64,000 bases of DNA from Streptosporangium amethystogenes (lineage in GTDB: Bacteria; Actinomycetota; Actinomycetes; Streptosporangiales; Streptosporangiaceae). Shown piece after piece: positions 19,668-29,310 of this stretch. The first letter of the stretch is position 1, and the number at the start of each line of letters is the position of its first letter. The notes under the pieces are model-generated. The model saw nothing but the letters and a program-made list of their open reading frames with translations. It ran no database searches and was not told the origin of the DNA. The DNA is taken from the NCBI RefSeq assembly GCF_000721075.1, contig NZ_JOEQ01000003.1:186001-250000 (forward strand), given 5' to 3'. The position numbers and the translations under genes are program-made.

Positions 19668-20963
19668 GTGTCCGTACTGACGACCCTCACCGCCGACGCA
19701 GCCGACGCTGCCACCCCCGCGACCCGTACGTCCGACGACCGGCCGATCCCCGGCGTGCTCGGCTCCGACCTGGAGGTTCCGGTCAGGGGCGGCAGGCTCG
19801 TCCGTTACGCCAACCTCGACTACGCCGCGAGCGCCCCCTGTCTGGAGCCGGTGAGCGCCGCCGTCGCCGCCGCGCTCCCGGCGTACTCCAGCGTCCACCG
19901 AGGCGCCGGATACGCGTCCCAGCTGACCACGGCCCGCTACGAGCAGGCCCGGCAGACGGTACGCGCCTTCGTCGGCGCCCGCACCGACGACTCGGTGATC
20001 TTCACCAGGAACACCACGGACGCGACCAACCTGCTGGCCCGCAGCCTGCCCGAGGGCACCACCGCCGTGGTCTTCGACACCGAGCACCACGCCTCGCTGC
20101 TGCCCTGGGAGCGTGCCCTGCGGCTGCCGGTCCCCGCCTTCCCCGGCGAGGCGGTCCGCGCCGCCGACGAGGCCCTGGCCTCGATCGAAGGTCCCAAGCT
20201 GCTGGTCGTGACCGCCGCCTCCAACGTCACCGGGGAGCTCTGGCCGATCGCCGCGCTGGCCCACATCGCCCACCGCCACGGCGCCCGCGTCCTCGTCGAC
20301 GCCGCACAGCTCGTCCCGCACCGCCGCCTCAACCTGACCGCGCTCGACCTGGACTACGTGGTCTTCTCCGGTCACAAGCTCTACGCTCCGTTCGGTGTCG
20401 GCGCGCTGATCGGCCGTTCCGACTGGCTGGCCGACGCCGAGCCGTACCTGCGGGGCGGCGGTGCGGTGAAGGCGGTGAACGACGACGGGACCGAGTGGCA
20501 CGACGACCCCGAGGCCCGCCACGAGGCCGGGACCCCGAACGTCCTGGGTGCCGTCGCGCTGGCCGCGGCCTGCGACGCGCTGACCGCCACCGGCTGGACC
20601 CCGCTGGTCCGCGAGGAGGAGCGCCTCCTCGACCGGCTGCGCGCGGGCCTCGCCTCCGTCCCCGGCGTGCAGGAGCTGTCCCTGTGGGGTCCCGACCACC
20701 CGCGCGTCGGCATCGTCTCCTTCGTGGTGAACGGCTTCACCGCCCGCGAGGTCGCCGAGACCCTGTCCGGCGACCACGGCATCGGCGTCCGGGACGGCAA
20801 GTTCTGCGCCCACCCCTTCGTACGGCACCTGCTGGACGCCAAGGACGGCGGCTGCGACGACCCCACCGCCTCCGCGGTACGCGCCTCCATCGGCATCGGC
20901 ACCACCTCCGAACACGTCGACCGGCTGATCGCCGCCCTGCGGGATCTTGCCTCGCGCGGCTGA
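19668..20963 (+). CDS. Class V aminotransferase, cysteine desulfurase-like
   Basis: PLP enzyme of the SufS/CsdA type. The PLP lysine is in FSGHKLYAPFG (about residue 236), the cofactor aspartate in VLVDAAQL, and EHHASLLPW is the usual substrate-side segment. A cysteine in RDGKFCAHPF (about 377) sits where the persulfide-forming cysteine lies in SufS. It could release sulfur from cysteine or act on a related substrate. The GTG at 19668 has GGAG 7 bases upstream. Control by a SAM-IV riboswitch places it in sulfur metabolism. No SufU or other Fe-S assembly genes are nearby. Confidence 0.85.
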   Translation: MSVLTTLTADAADAATPATRTSDDRPIPGVLGSDLEVPVRGGRLVRYANLDYAASAPCLEPVSAAVAAALPAYSSVHRGAGYASQLTTARYEQARQTVRAFVGARTDDSVIFTRNTTDATNLLARSLPEGTTAVVFDTEHHASLLPWERALRLPVPAFPGEAVRAADEALASIEGPKLLVVTAASNVTGELWPIAALAHIAHRHGARVLVDAAQLVPHRRLNLTALDLDYVVFSGHKLYAPFGVGALIGRSDWLADAEPYLRGGGAVKAVNDDGTEWHDDPEARHEAGTPNVLGAVALAAACDALTATGWTPLVREEERLLDRLRAGLASVPGVQELSLWGPDHPRVGIVSFVVNGFTAREVAETLSGDHGIGVRDGKFCAHPFVRHLLDAKDGGCDDPTASAVRASIGIGTTSEHVDRLIAALRDLASRG

Positions 20964-20980
20964 CGTGACAGCATGGACAT

Positions 20981-22162
20981 ATGACTGAGCCTCGCCGTGA
21001 GCTGAACGTGGGGATGGGCGCGGGGGCCGCCGCCGTGCGGGAGGCGCACGGCAAGGAGCTCGCGACCGAGGACATGATCCTCAACATCGGGCCGCAGCAT
21101 CCGTCCACGCACGGCGTGCTGCGGCTGCGGCTCACCCTGGACGGGGAGCGGATCAGCTCGGCCGAGCCGATCGTGGGCTACATGCACCGGGGCGCGGAGA
21201 AGCTGTTCGAGGTGCGTGACTACCGGCAGATCATCGTGCTGGCCAACCGGCACGACTGGCTGTCGGCGTTCGCCAACGAGCTGGGCGTCGTCCTCGCGGT
21301 GGAGCGGATGCTCGGCATGGAGGTGCCGGTCAGGGCGGTCTGGACCCGCACGCTGATGGCCGAGCTCAACCGGGTGCTCAACCACCTGATGTTCCTCGGC
21401 TCCTACCCGCTGGAACTCGGTGCGATCACCCCGTTGTTCTACGCGTTCCGGGAACGCGAGACCCTCCAGGCCGTGATGGAGGAGATCGCCGGCGGCCGGA
21501 TGCACTACATGTTCAACCGGGTCGGCGGCCTCAAGGAGGAACTGCCCGAGGGGTGGCTGGGCCGGGTCACGACGGCCGTGGCCGACGTGCGGCGACGGCT
21601 GCCCGACATCGAGAACCTGATCTCCGGAAACGAGATCTTCCTCGCCCGTACCCGCGGGGTGGGCGTGCTGGACCGCGAGACGGTCATGCAGTACGGCGTG
21701 AGCGGCCCGATCGCCCGTGCCTCCGGCGTCGACCTCGACCTGCGCAGGGACGAGCCCTACCTCGCCTACGGCGAGCTGCCGGTGAAGGTGGTCACCCGAT
21801 CCGCCGGAGACTGCCACGCCAGGTTCGAGGTGCTGCTGGAGCAGGTGAAGGTCTCCCTGGACCTGGCGGACGCCTGTGTGCGGCGGCTCCGCGAACTACC
21901 CCAGGGGCCGATCAACCAGCGCCTGCCCAAGGTGCTGAAGGTCCCCGAGGGCCACACCTACGCCTGGACGGAGAACCCGCTCGGCCTCAACGGCTACTAC
22001 CTGGTCTCGCGCGGGGAGAAGACACCGTGGCGGATGAAGCTCCGGTCCGCCTCCTTCAACAACGTCCAGGTGCTGCGCGAGATGCTCCCCGGCAACCTGG
22101 TCTCCGACATGGTCGCCATCCTGGGCTCGATGTTCTTCGTCGTCGGCGACATCGACAAATGA
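20981..22162 (+). CDS. nuoD: Orphan NuoD-like protein (NADH-quinone oxidoreductase subunit D family)
   Basis: A full-length (393 aa) member of the complex I 49-kDa subunit family without other nuo genes around it. The quinone-site motif [12 protein letters not shown] (about residues 33-44) and [10 protein letters not shown] (about 66-75) are intact. The segment corresponding to the quinone-binding tyrosine reads NRHDWLSAF (about 86-94), with tryptophan in place of tyrosine. A second, unlinked NuoD copy is known in some actinobacteria. It might replace NuoD under some condition or serve a different complex. It starts 17 bases after the aminotransferase stop and its own stop overlaps the acyltransferase start. 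Confidence 0.85.
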   Translation: MTEPRRELNVGMGAGAAAVREAHGKELATEDMILNIGPQHPSTHGVLRLRLTLDGERISSAEPIVGYMHRGAEKLFEVRDYRQIIVLANRHDWLSAFANELGVVLAVERMLGMEVPVRAVWTRTLMAELNRVLNHLMFLGSYPLELGAITPLFYAFRERETLQAVMEEIAGGRMHYMFNRVGGLKEELPEGWLGRVTTAVADVRRRLPDIENLISGNEIFLARTRGVGVLDRETVMQYGVSGPIARASGVDLDLRRDEPYLAYGELPVKVVTRSAGDCHARFEVLLEQVKVSLDLADACVRRLRELPQGPINQRLPKVLKVPEGHTYAWTENPLGLNGYYLVSRGEKTPWRMKLRSASFNNVQVLREMLPGNLVSDMVAILGSMFFVVGDIDK

Positions 22163-23346
22163 GGCACGGTCCGGAGGACATGATCGAACCAGGCGAGGAC
22201 CAGGAGAAGGCGCCCCCTCCGACGACACCTGCGTCCCCCGCCGATCCCGGCGACTCTCCGGCCGCCGGCAGGCCACCGCGGGACCGGTACGTCGACTGGT
22301 TGCGCGCGTTCAGCCTGCTCGTCGTGGTGGTCTGGCACTGGGCTTTCACGATCCTCCAGTGGGGACCGGACGGCCCATCGCCGACGAGCCCGCTGGGCTT
22401 CACCTCGGGGCTGTGGATCCTGACCTGGCTGCTGCAGGTGTTGCCGCTCTTCTTCTACGTGGGCGGGTACGTCCACCTCCTGTCCTGGAACCGCGCCTGC
22501 GAAGGCGGGATGGGCATCGGCACCTTCGTGTGGCGGCGCATCCGCGGCCTCGCGATCCCGACGCTGGCGCTGGCCGGAACCTGGATCGTGCTGGGCTCGG
22601 CCGTGACCTGGGCATTCGGGATCAGGTGGATGGACCGGGTGGTCCTGCTCGTCATCAGCCCGCTCTGGTTCATCGGTGTCTACCTCACGCTGATCGCCCT
22701 GCTCCCGGTCGCGCTCTGGCTGCACCGGCGCTTCGACGTGCTGATCCTGATCTGGCTGGCCGGGGCGGCACTCGTCGTCGACGTGCTGCGGCTGCGCTAC
22801 GGGTACGAGGCCGTGGGCTGGCTCAACATGATCATTGTCTGGGGGCTGGCCCACCAGGCCGGGTTCTTCTACGCGAGGGTGGTGGCGCTTCCCCGCCGCT
22901 TCGACGTCGCCATCCTGTGGACCGGGCTGTTCGCGCTCTTCGGCCTGGTCTACTCGGACATCTACCCGGGGTCGATGGTCGGCGTGCCCGGCGACAAGCT
23001 GTCCAACATGGCGCCGCCCACCTTCGTCATCGTGGCATTGCTGATCTTCCAGATCGGCCTGGTGGAGGTGCTGCGGCCGGCCATGGAGCGCCTGCTCGAC
23101 CACCCCAGATGGCAGCGCGTGAACGAGACGGTCAACCGGTTCGCGCTCCCGCTCTTCCTGTTCCACACGACCGGCATGGCCATCTGGGTGGCGCTGACCT
23201 GGTGGCTGGCGGGCAGCGGGCCGGGCAGCCGGGTCCGGCCCGACCTGCTCTGGTGGCTGGAACGCCCCCTGGCCGTCGCCGGGCCGCTGCTGTGCACCCT
23301 CCCGGTCATCATGCTCTTCGGCCGGAAGTGGGCCAGGGGTCGCTGA
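22159..23346 (+). CDS. Acyltransferase 3 family membrane protein
   Basis: Multi-pass membrane acyltransferase of about 395 residues. After a Pro-rich cytoplasmic start comes [19 protein letters not shown], the typical first helix with the catalytic His region, then about nine further hydrophobic segments. Such enzymes transfer acetyl or longer groups to extracellular sugars, lipids or secondary metabolites. The ATG at 22159 overlaps the NuoD stop (ATGA), implying coupled translation; an ATG at 22180 has GGAGG too close (2 bases). Coupling to NuoD is unexpected on functional grounds. Confidence 0.85.
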   Translation: MRHGPEDMIEPGEDQEKAPPPTTPASPADPGDSPAAGRPPRDRYVDWLRAFSLLVVVVWHWAFTILQWGPDGPSPTSPLGFTSGLWILTWLLQVLPLFFYVGGYVHLLSWNRACEGGMGIGTFVWRRIRGLAIPTLALAGTWIVLGSAVTWAFGIRWMDRVVLLVISPLWFIGVYLTLIALLPVALWLHRRFDVLILIWLAGAALVVDVLRLRYGYEAVGWLNMIIVWGLAHQAGFFYARVVALPRRFDVAILWTGLFALFGLVYSDIYPGSMVGVPGDKLSNMAPPTFVIVALLIFQIGLVEVLRPAMERLLDHPRWQRVNETVNRFALPLFLFHTTGMAIWVALTWWLAGSGPGSRVRPDLLWWLERPLAVAGPLLCTLPVIMLFGRKWARGR

Positions 23347-23355
23347 GACGTCCCC

Positions 23356-23808
23356 TCAGCGGTCGTCGTCGGAGGAGTCCTTGGGCACCTTGCAGCAGTG
23401 CTCCAGGTACAGGGCCGCGCAGACCAGCAGCACGCACACCAGCATCGACCCGCCGGTGATGAAGAAGTCCTGACGGGGCACCCTCTGGTCGAGCAGTTCT
23501 GCGGTGTAGAGGGTGAATCCGGCGAAGAGCCCCGCGAAGAACACCCCGGCGTACGCGGAGGCCTTGGCCAGGGCCGCCAGCCGGGCCACCGCCAGGGCGT
23601 CGACGGGCTTGGTGTCGGGTCTGCGCTCGATCCTGGCCTTCGTCATCCACCCGCTGTACGCCTCGCCGATCGCCAGCACGAGCACCGTCGGGATCGCCGT
23701 CCACGGCACGGTCGGCAGGGACACGTAGAGCGGCTTGAGCAGCGCCCAGGTGAGGATGGTGACCACGACGAAGAGCCCGACGAGGATGCCGGGTCGGCTG
23801 GGCCTCAC
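23356..23808 (-). CDS. DUF3180 membrane protein
   Basis: A 150-residue protein with four hydrophobic segments (about 8-28, 32-48, 85-105, 118-135). It belongs to DUF3180, an actinobacterial family habitually found just after folK. The GTG at 23808 overlaps the folK stop (GTGA) and has GGGGG upstream, so it closes the folate operon by translational coupling. It ends 9 bases from the convergent acyltransferase gene. Function unknown. Confidence 0.85.
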   Translation of the reverse strand: MRPSRPGILVGLFVVVTILTWALLKPLYVSLPTVPWTAIPTVLVLAIGEAYSGWMTKARIERRPDTKPVDALAVARLAALAKASAYAGVFFAGLFAGFTLYTAELLDQRVPRQDFFITGGSMLVCVLLVCAALYLEHCCKVPKDSSDDDR

Positions 23809-24302
23809 CCGGCCCCCTGCAGGACCAGCTCGGGACGGGGGCGAACGTAGTCCTGGTCGAGACCGGCCAGCAGATCGGCCACCCGACGCCCGGACAGGAC
23901 CGCGTCCGGATCGGCCCGCACCCACGGGACCAGTACGAACGCCCGCTCGTGCGCCCTGGGATGCGGCAGGGTCAGGTCTGGGTCGTCCATCACGACGTCT
24001 CCCACGGTGATCAGATCGACGTCCAGGGTGCGCGCTCCCCAGCGCTCCACCCGGACCCGGCCGAAGGCGTTCTCCACACCTTGAGCACGATCGAGGAGGG
24101 CCCGGGGTTCCAGCGCGCTCTCGGCGATCACCACCGCGTTGAGGTAGGCGCCCTGCTCCGGTCCGCCGACCGGGTCGGTCTCGTAGACCGGCGACACCGC
24201 GACGAGCGTGAGCCCCGGCTCGGCGAGGAGGGCGTCCAGCCCGCCCCGCAGGGTGCCGAAGCGGTCGCCCAGGTTGCTGCCGAGCGCCAGGACCGCCCTC
24301 AT
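23805..24302 (-). CDS. folK: 6-hydroxymethyl-7,8-dihydropterin pyrophosphokinase
   Basis: Transfers pyrophosphate from ATP to hydroxymethyldihydropterin, the step before dihydropteroate synthase. Family motifs: ALGSNLGDR at the N-terminus (residues 5-13), SPVYETDPVGGPEQGAYLNAV (about 38-58), and RWGARTLDVDLITVGD followed by LPHPRAHERAFVLVPW. The metal-binding DVD is intact. Normal length (165 aa). Its ATG overlaps the folB stop. Confidence 0.96.
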   Translation of the reverse strand: MRAVLALGSNLGDRFGTLRGGLDALLAEPGLTLVAVSPVYETDPVGGPEQGAYLNAVVIAESALEPRALLDRAQGVENAFGRVRVERWGARTLDVDLITVGDVVMDDPDLTLPHPRAHERAFVLVPWVRADPDAVLSGRRVADLLAGLDQDYVRPRPELVLQGAG

Positions 24303-24850
24303 ACCCGGCCCCGGGTGATCGTCACGATCACGTCGTCGAACGGCAGCGGGATCGGCGCGGCGGGCTTGTGCACGCTCACCTCCGCCGCCCGGACGAGCTC
24401 GCGGGCCAGGCAGACATCGGCCAGGCGCTGGGCCAGGGTCTCGATCAGCTCGACCGGCTCGCCCGCCACGACCCTCGCCAGATCCTCGGCGAGCTCACCG
24501 TAGTGGACCGTCCTGTCGAGGTCGTCGCGGGCCGCCGCGGGCGCCGTGTCGAGGAAGAGCGTGACGTCGACGACGAACTCCTGGCCGAGCTCCCGCTCCG
24601 CCGCCAGCACGCCGTGCCGCCCGTGCACCCGCAGCCCCTTCAGGCTGATCCGGTCCGCCACCTGGCCCGACGGCAGGCCGTACACCGCACCTGCCGGATC
24701 CCCCAGTGGGTCCTGGAGTGGATCGCCGATCAGGTCCGCGACGTCGTCGTTGATCCGCAGGGGCCGTTGGTCGTGGGATCTGTCACCGACCCTTACCTCG
24801 GCCACCCGGAAACCGTTCCCGTCGGGCCGTCCGCCGGTGCGCTCGCTCAC
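24299..24850 (-). CDS. folB: Dihydroneopterin aldolase
   Basis: Cleaves dihydroneopterin to hydroxymethyldihydropterin and glycolaldehyde. The FolB domain starts at about residue 64 (ADRISLKGLRVHGRHGVL) with catalytic-region GELAEDLARVV and the substrate-binding LIETLAQRLADVCL; the catalytic lysine is in VSVHKPAAP. A polar 63-residue extension precedes the domain. The GTG at 24850 overlaps the upstream stop (GTGA) and has GGAGG, favouring the long form; a GTG at 24661 would give the usual 120-residue enzyme and has a poor ribosome-binding site. Confidence 0.92.
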   Translation of the reverse strand: MSERTGGRPDGNGFRVAEVRVGDRSHDQRPLRINDDVADLIGDPLQDPLGDPAGAVYGLPSGQVADRISLKGLRVHGRHGVLAAERELGQEFVVDVTLFLDTAPAAARDDLDRTVHYGELAEDLARVVAGEPVELIETLAQRLADVCLARELVRAAEVSVHKPAAPIPLPFDDVIVTITRGRV

Positions 24851-25287
24851 GCCACCTCCTCTTCCTCTTCGTCGTCGTCACCCTGCAGCACGGGCGAGCC
24901 GTGGTGCAGCCAGAGCCGCCACCCCGCGGACGTGCGCACGAAGGTGTTGCTCGCCACCACCTTGCCCGCGGCGAAGCTGGAATCACCCTCGTCCCCCGCG
25001 GTGAGGATGTTCTCCTCACAGGTGAGGATGGCGACGTCACCCAGGACCATGACGCGGACGTCGGTCAGCACGAACTGGATGTAGGGCGTGTTGGCCATGA
25101 TGAGCGCCCATGAGCGCAGCACCTCCTGACGGCCGTTCACGATCGGCCACCCGGGGTGTACACAGCTCACCTGCTCGCCATCGATGTCCTCGGCCCAGAT
25201 CTCGGTCATCTTGTCGAGGTCGGCGTCCTCGATGGCGGTGTAGAACGCCTGGTTGACCGTCTCGACGGCGGTGGTGTCGACGCTCAT
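24847..25287 (-). CDS. SnoaL/NTF2-like protein in the folate operon
   Basis: A 146-residue alpha+beta barrel protein. FYTAIEDADLDKMTEIWAED at the start, CVHPGWPIVNGR, and SNTFVRTSAGWRLWLHHGS at the end fit the NTF2-like superfamily. The last ten residues are almost all Asp/Glu. The ATG at 25287 overlaps the folP stop (ATGA). Genes of this kind sit between folP and folB in many actinobacteria, but no folate role has been shown to my knowledge. Confidence 0.85.
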   Translation of the reverse strand: MSVDTTAVETVNQAFYTAIEDADLDKMTEIWAEDIDGEQVSCVHPGWPIVNGRQEVLRSWALIMANTPYIQFVLTDVRVMVLGDVAILTCEENILTAGDEGDSSFAAGKVVASNTFVRTSAGWRLWLHHGSPVLQGDDDEEEEEVA

Positions 25288-26135
25288 GGTCTCGCTCTCT
25301 GAACTGCGGCAGCCACACGGACGGCGTCCGCGTTCGGGCGGACATCGTGCACGCGCACGCACCAGGCCCCCGCCTGGGCGACGAGGGCGGTCACGGCGAG
25401 CGTGGCGTCGTCACTGCGACTGAAAGGACGTGGCGTGCCGTCCGGGGCGGCCAGTAGGCGACCCAGGAACCGTTTCCGTGAGGCCCCGACGAGCAGCGGA
25501 TAGCCCAGCTCGGCGAGCCTGTCGAGGCCCGCGATCAGAGCCCAGTTGTGGTCGGGGTTCTTGGAGAAGCCCAACCCCGGGTCGAGCACGATCTGTTCCT
25601 CCGCCACCCCCTCGGCCAGCACGGACTCGACCCGCTTGGTGAGCTCCTGGCAGACCTCGGTCACCACGTCGCCGTACACGGCTCTGTCCTGCATGGCGTG
25701 ACTGTGCCCCCGCCAGTGCATCACCACGTACGGCACGCCGGCGGCGGCCACGACCCTGGGCATCGCCGGGTCGGCCAGCCCACCGCTGACGTCGTTGACC
25801 AGTTTCGCCCCGGCCTCCACCGCCACCTGGGCGACCTCGGCCCGCATGGTGTCGACGCTGACGGCGACCCCCGCGCGGCTCAGCTCCCTGATGACCGGCT
25901 CGATCCTGGCCACTTCCTCCTCCAGCGGCACCCGCGCGGCGCCCGGCCTGGTGGACTCGCCCCCCACATCGACGATGTCGGCCCCCTGCTCGACCAACTC
26001 CAGGCCGTGACGCACGGCCTCCGCGGGGTCGAACCATCGGCCGCCGTCGGAGAAGGAGTCGGGAGTCACGTTGACCACGCCCATCACGAGACACCGGCCC
26101 ACGTCCGGCAGCCCGGGCACACTCCACGTAGTCAT
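25284..26135 (-). CDS. folP: Dihydropteroate synthase
   Basis: Condenses p-aminobenzoate with hydroxymethyldihydropterin pyrophosphate; target of sulfonamides. TIM barrel with the pterin-binding motifs MGVVNVTPDSFSDGG (about 18-32), DVGGESTRPGA (about 56-66), VSVDTMRA, LVNDVSGG and the late GASRKRFLGRL. About 283 residues. The ATG at 26135 gives the normal N-terminus; the ribosome-binding site is weak. It heads the folP-SnoaL-folB-folK-DUF3180 operon, whose members all overlap by four bases, and is separated from folE by a strong hairpin. Confidence 0.95.
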   Translation of the reverse strand: MTTWSVPGLPDVGRCLVMGVVNVTPDSFSDGGRWFDPAEAVRHGLELVEQGADIVDVGGESTRPGAARVPLEEEVARIEPVIRELSRAGVAVSVDTMRAEVAQVAVEAGAKLVNDVSGGLADPAMPRVVAAAGVPYVVMHWRGHSHAMQDRAVYGDVVTEVCQELTKRVESVLAEGVAEEQIVLDPGLGFSKNPDHNWALIAGLDRLAELGYPLLVGASRKRFLGRLLAAPDGTPRPFSRSDDATLAVTALVAQAGAWCVRVHDVRPNADAVRVAAAVQRARP

Positions 26136-26382
26136 GCGGACAAGCCTAGGCGTTGCGTACCGTCCGCCCGTCTCGCGGGTCCGGCTTGTGCCACCACGAA
26201 TCCGTACACCCGTCACGGAGCGGACGGCCTTTGGTCGGGGCGTCCGGCCTGCATGCGTCCTCCTCCTGGGGGACCCTGGGGCGTGTCCACCGCGATCCGA
26301 AGATCACAGAGCACCCGGTCCTGCCGGGTATGGCGATATTAGCCGGATCAAGGTCAGCTTGGGGGATTTCTCTGGGCGACAA

Positions 26383-26423
26383 CGCGGAACCCCGTCCGGA
26401 TCTGATCCGGACGGGGTTCCGCG
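26383..26423 (-). terminator. Perfect 20-bp hairpin between folE and folP
   Basis: Arms 26383-26402 and 26404-26423 are perfectly complementary with a one-base centre (so in practice a loop of a few bases). It lies 14 bases after the folE stop. No T-tract. It probably ends the ftsH-folE transcript, which implies that folP has its own promoter in the 250 bases that follow. Confidence 0.75.
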
Positions 26424-26437
26424 GCTGCTCTGCGAGA

Positions 26438-27019
26438 TCAGCGGATGATCAGGGCCATCGCCTCGGCGCGGGTCCTGTCGCTGTTACGGAAGTCCCCGCG
26501 CACCGCCGAGGTGATCGTCTTGGCGCCGGGCTTGCGGACACCTCGCATGGTCATGCAGAGGTGCTCACACTCGATCACGACGATGACCCCGCGCGGCTCC
26601 AGCACCCCCATGAGCGCGTCGGCGATCTGGGAGGTCATCCGCTCCTGCACCTGGGGGCGCCTGGCATAGACGTCGACCAGGCGGGCGAGCTTGGACAGGC
26701 CGGTGACCTGCCCCTTCTCGTTGGGGATGTAGCCGACGTGGGCCACACCGTGGAACGGCACGAGGTGGTGCTCGCAGGTCGAGTAGACCTCGATGTCGCG
26801 AACCAGCACCATCTCGTCGTGGTCGACGTCGAAGACCGTGGTCAGCACGTCCTCGGGGGTCTGCCCCAGGCCGGCGAACTGCTCCGCGTAGGCACGGGCG
26901 ACCCGGGCCGGGGTGTCCCGGAGACCGTCGCGGTCGGGATCCTCACCGATGGCGATGAGGATCTCGCGAACCGCGCTCTCCAGCCGGACCGCGTCGACCT
27001 GAAGCGGCTTGACACCCAC
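26438..27019 (-). CDS. folE: GTP cyclohydrolase I
   Basis: Converts GTP to dihydroneopterin triphosphate, the entry to folate synthesis. Zinc and active-site motifs are present: the [13 protein letters not shown] segment (about residues 79-91, with Cys and two His) and [18 protein letters not shown] near the C-terminus with the second cysteine. Length 193 aa is typical. GTG start at 27019, two bases after the ftsH stop, so it is co-transcribed with ftsH, an arrangement common in actinobacteria. Confidence 0.96.
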   Translation of the reverse strand: MGVKPLQVDAVRLESAVREILIAIGEDPDRDGLRDTPARVARAYAEQFAGLGQTPEDVLTTVFDVDHDEMVLVRDIEVYSTCEHHLVPFHGVAHVGYIPNEKGQVTGLSKLARLVDVYARRPQVQERMTSQIADALMGVLEPRGVIVVIECEHLCMTMRGVRKPGAKTITSAVRGDFRNSDRTRAEAMALIIR

Positions 27020-27021
27020 GC

Positions 27022-29031
27022 TCAGTTCCCGTCCCTCTGCACGGGGTCGGGCTGGCCCGAACCGTTGGGAAGGACGCCGTTACCCTCGGTCACCTGCTCA
27101 CCGGGAGGGAGCGAGCCGTTGCCGGACTGCTCCTTGCGGGACAGGATCGGCGGGCGGTTGGAGGGCAGCCGCTTGCCGTAGCCGGAGTAGGAGGGCCTCT
27201 TCTCCTTGACGACGACCGGGGCGAAGATCTGCAGAACCTGCTCGCGGGAGAGGGTCTCCTTCTCCATCAGCTCCAGCACCAGGTTGTCGAGCACGTCGCG
27301 GTATTCGACGAGGATCTCCCAGGCCTGGTCGTGGCCCGACTCGATGAGGCGGCGGACCTCCTCGTCGATCGTGGAGGCGATCTTCTCGGAGTAGTCGCGC
27401 TCGTGGCCCATCTCACGGCCGAGGAAGACCTCGGCGTTGCCACTGCCGAACTTACGGGCGCCGAGCTGCTCGCTCATGCCGTACTCGGTGACCATGCGGC
27501 GGGCGATGGAGGTCGCCTTCTCGATGTCGTTGGAGGCACCGGTGGTGGGCTCGTGGAAGACGAGCTCCTCCGCCGTGCGGCCGCCGAGCAGCATCGCGAG
27601 CTGGTCCAGCATCTCCGAGCGGGTCGCCAGGAACTTGTCCTCCATCGGCAGCGTCATCGTGTAACCGAGGGCGCGTCCGCGGGACAGGATCGTGATCTTG
27701 TGGACCGGGTCGGAGTTGGGCAGCGCGTGCGCGACCAGGGCGTGGCCGCCCTCGTGGTACGCGATGATCTTCTTTTCCTGGTCCGACATGACACGGGACT
27801 TGCGCTCCGGACCGGCCATCACGCGGTCGATGGACTCCTCAAGGAGCTCCATCGTGATCAGCTTCTGGTCGGCCCGCGCGGTGAGCAGCGCGGCCTCGTT
27901 GATCACGTTGGCCAGGTCGGCACCGGTGAAACCGGGCGTCCTGCGGGCGATGATGTCGAGGTCGACGCCCTCGGCGAACGGCTTGCCGCGACCGTGCACC
28001 TTGAGGATGCCCTTGCGGCCCTCCAGGTCGGGGCGGTCGACGGTGACCTGGCGGTCGAAACGGCCGGGACGCAGCAGCGCCGGGTCGAGGATGTCGGGCC
28101 GGTTGGTCGCGGCGATCAGGATCACGCCGCCCTTGACATCGAAGCCGTCCATCTCGACGAGGAGCTGGTTCAGCGTCTGCTCGCGCTCGTCGTGACCACC
28201 GCCGAGACCGGCGCCGCGGTGACGGCCCACCGCGTCGATCTCGTCGATGAAGATGATCGCCGGGGCGTTCGCCTTGGCCTGCTCGAACAGGTCGCGGACT
28301 CGCGAGGCGCCGACGCCGACGAACATCTCCACGAAGTCGGAACCGGAGATGGAGTAGAACGGCACCCCGGCCTCACCGGCGACGGCCCTGGCGAGCAGGG
28401 TCTTGCCGGTTCCCGGCGGGCCGTAGAGCAGCACACCCTTGGGGATCTTGGCGCCGATCGCCTGGAACTTGGCCGGGGCCTGCAGGAACTCCTTGATCTC
28501 CTGGAGTTCCTCGATGGCCTCGTCGGCACCCGCGACATCGGCGAAGGTGGTCTTCGGAGTGTCCTTGGTGATGAGTTTGGCCTTCGACTTGCCGAAGTTC
28601 ATCACCCGGGAGCCGCCGCCCTGCATCTGGTTCATGATGAACAGGAAGATCAGCACGATGATGACGATCGGCAGGAAGCTCACCAGGAGGCTGAGGAGGA
28701 AGTTCTCCTTGGGCACGTCGACGGTGTAGCCCTTGTCGAGCTTCTTCGCCCCGACGGCGGTCTGGAGCTGGTCGGCGAGCTGAACGCCCTGACCGGTCAC
28801 CCACGAGGAGTAGTAGCGCTTGCCGTCGGTCAGCGTGACCTCGATGCGCTGTTCCTTGTCGATGATCTTCGCGTTGGAGATCTTGCCCTCGTTGATCCAG
28901 CTGATGATCTGAGAGGTGTCTCTCTTCTCGAAGTTGCCGTCGCCGCCCCACATGGTGGTGACGAGAAGCAGCAGAACGACGATGCCCAGGATCCACAGCA
29001 GTGGCCCACGTGTAAATCGCTTGAGATCCAT
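27022..29031 (-). CDS. ftsH: ATP-dependent zinc metalloprotease FtsH
   Basis: Membrane-bound AAA+ protease for quality control of membrane and some soluble proteins. Two membrane helices (about residues 10-28 and 115-135) flank a small extracellular domain. The AAA module has Walker A GPPGTGKT, Walker [12 protein letters not shown] and the SRH motif ([20 protein letters not shown]). The M41 protease zinc site is HEGGH. The C-terminus is a polar Pro/Gly/Asn tail. ATG 29031 (MDLKRFTRG) matches the actinobacterial start; the frame is open upstream to 29124 but that stretch is Pro/Gly-rich and has no family match. Confidence 0.96.
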   Translation of the reverse strand: MDLKRFTRGPLLWILGIVVLLLLVTTMWGGDGNFEKRDTSQIISWINEGKISNAKIIDKEQRIEVTLTDGKRYYSSWVTGQGVQLADQLQTAVGAKKLDKGYTVDVPKENFLLSLLVSFLPIVIIVLIFLFIMNQMQGGGSRVMNFGKSKAKLITKDTPKTTFADVAGADEAIEELQEIKEFLQAPAKFQAIGAKIPKGVLLYGPPGTGKTLLARAVAGEAGVPFYSISGSDFVEMFVGVGASRVRDLFEQAKANAPAIIFIDEIDAVGRHRGAGLGGGHDEREQTLNQLLVEMDGFDVKGGVILIAATNRPDILDPALLRPGRFDRQVTVDRPDLEGRKGILKVHGRGKPFAEGVDLDIIARRTPGFTGADLANVINEAALLTARADQKLITMELLEESIDRVMAGPERKSRVMSDQEKKIIAYHEGGHALVAHALPNSDPVHKITILSRGRALGYTMTLPMEDKFLATRSEMLDQLAMLLGGRTAEELVFHEPTTGASNDIEKATSIARRMVTEYGMSEQLGARKFGSGNAEVFLGREMGHERDYSEKIASTIDEEVRRLIESGHDQAWEILVEYRDVLDNLVLELMEKETLSREQVLQIFAPVVVKEKRPSYSGYGKRLPSNRPPILSRKEQSGNGSLPPGEQVTEGNGVLPNGSGQPDPVQRDGN

Positions 29032-29310
29032 CCGATGCGGAACCCCGGCGGGCCCGTCCCTTCCTGACCAGAGCCTGGCAACCCCGGGCGGACCCGGGGT
29101 TCGCGGTATCCCTAACCGCTCCAACTGACTGTCCGAAAACGGCGGAGGCCACCTCTTCGGTCGTCCGAAGGTACACCGGCGTGGCGTGCGGGGTCACCGC
29201 GCGGACAGCACCGGCTTTCCCTACCAACGTACGTCAGGTAGGTCCGTGTTCCCCGCCGCTATGGGCAATGTCGCGTTTGTGAATGACACACTTCGCGCAG
29301 GGCGTACTTT

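Noticed and set aside
19508..20968. Second long frame on the same strand as the class V aminotransferase
   Set aside because: Arg/Pro/Ala-rich shadow in another frame; the aminotransferase frame has all motifs and the ribosome-binding site.
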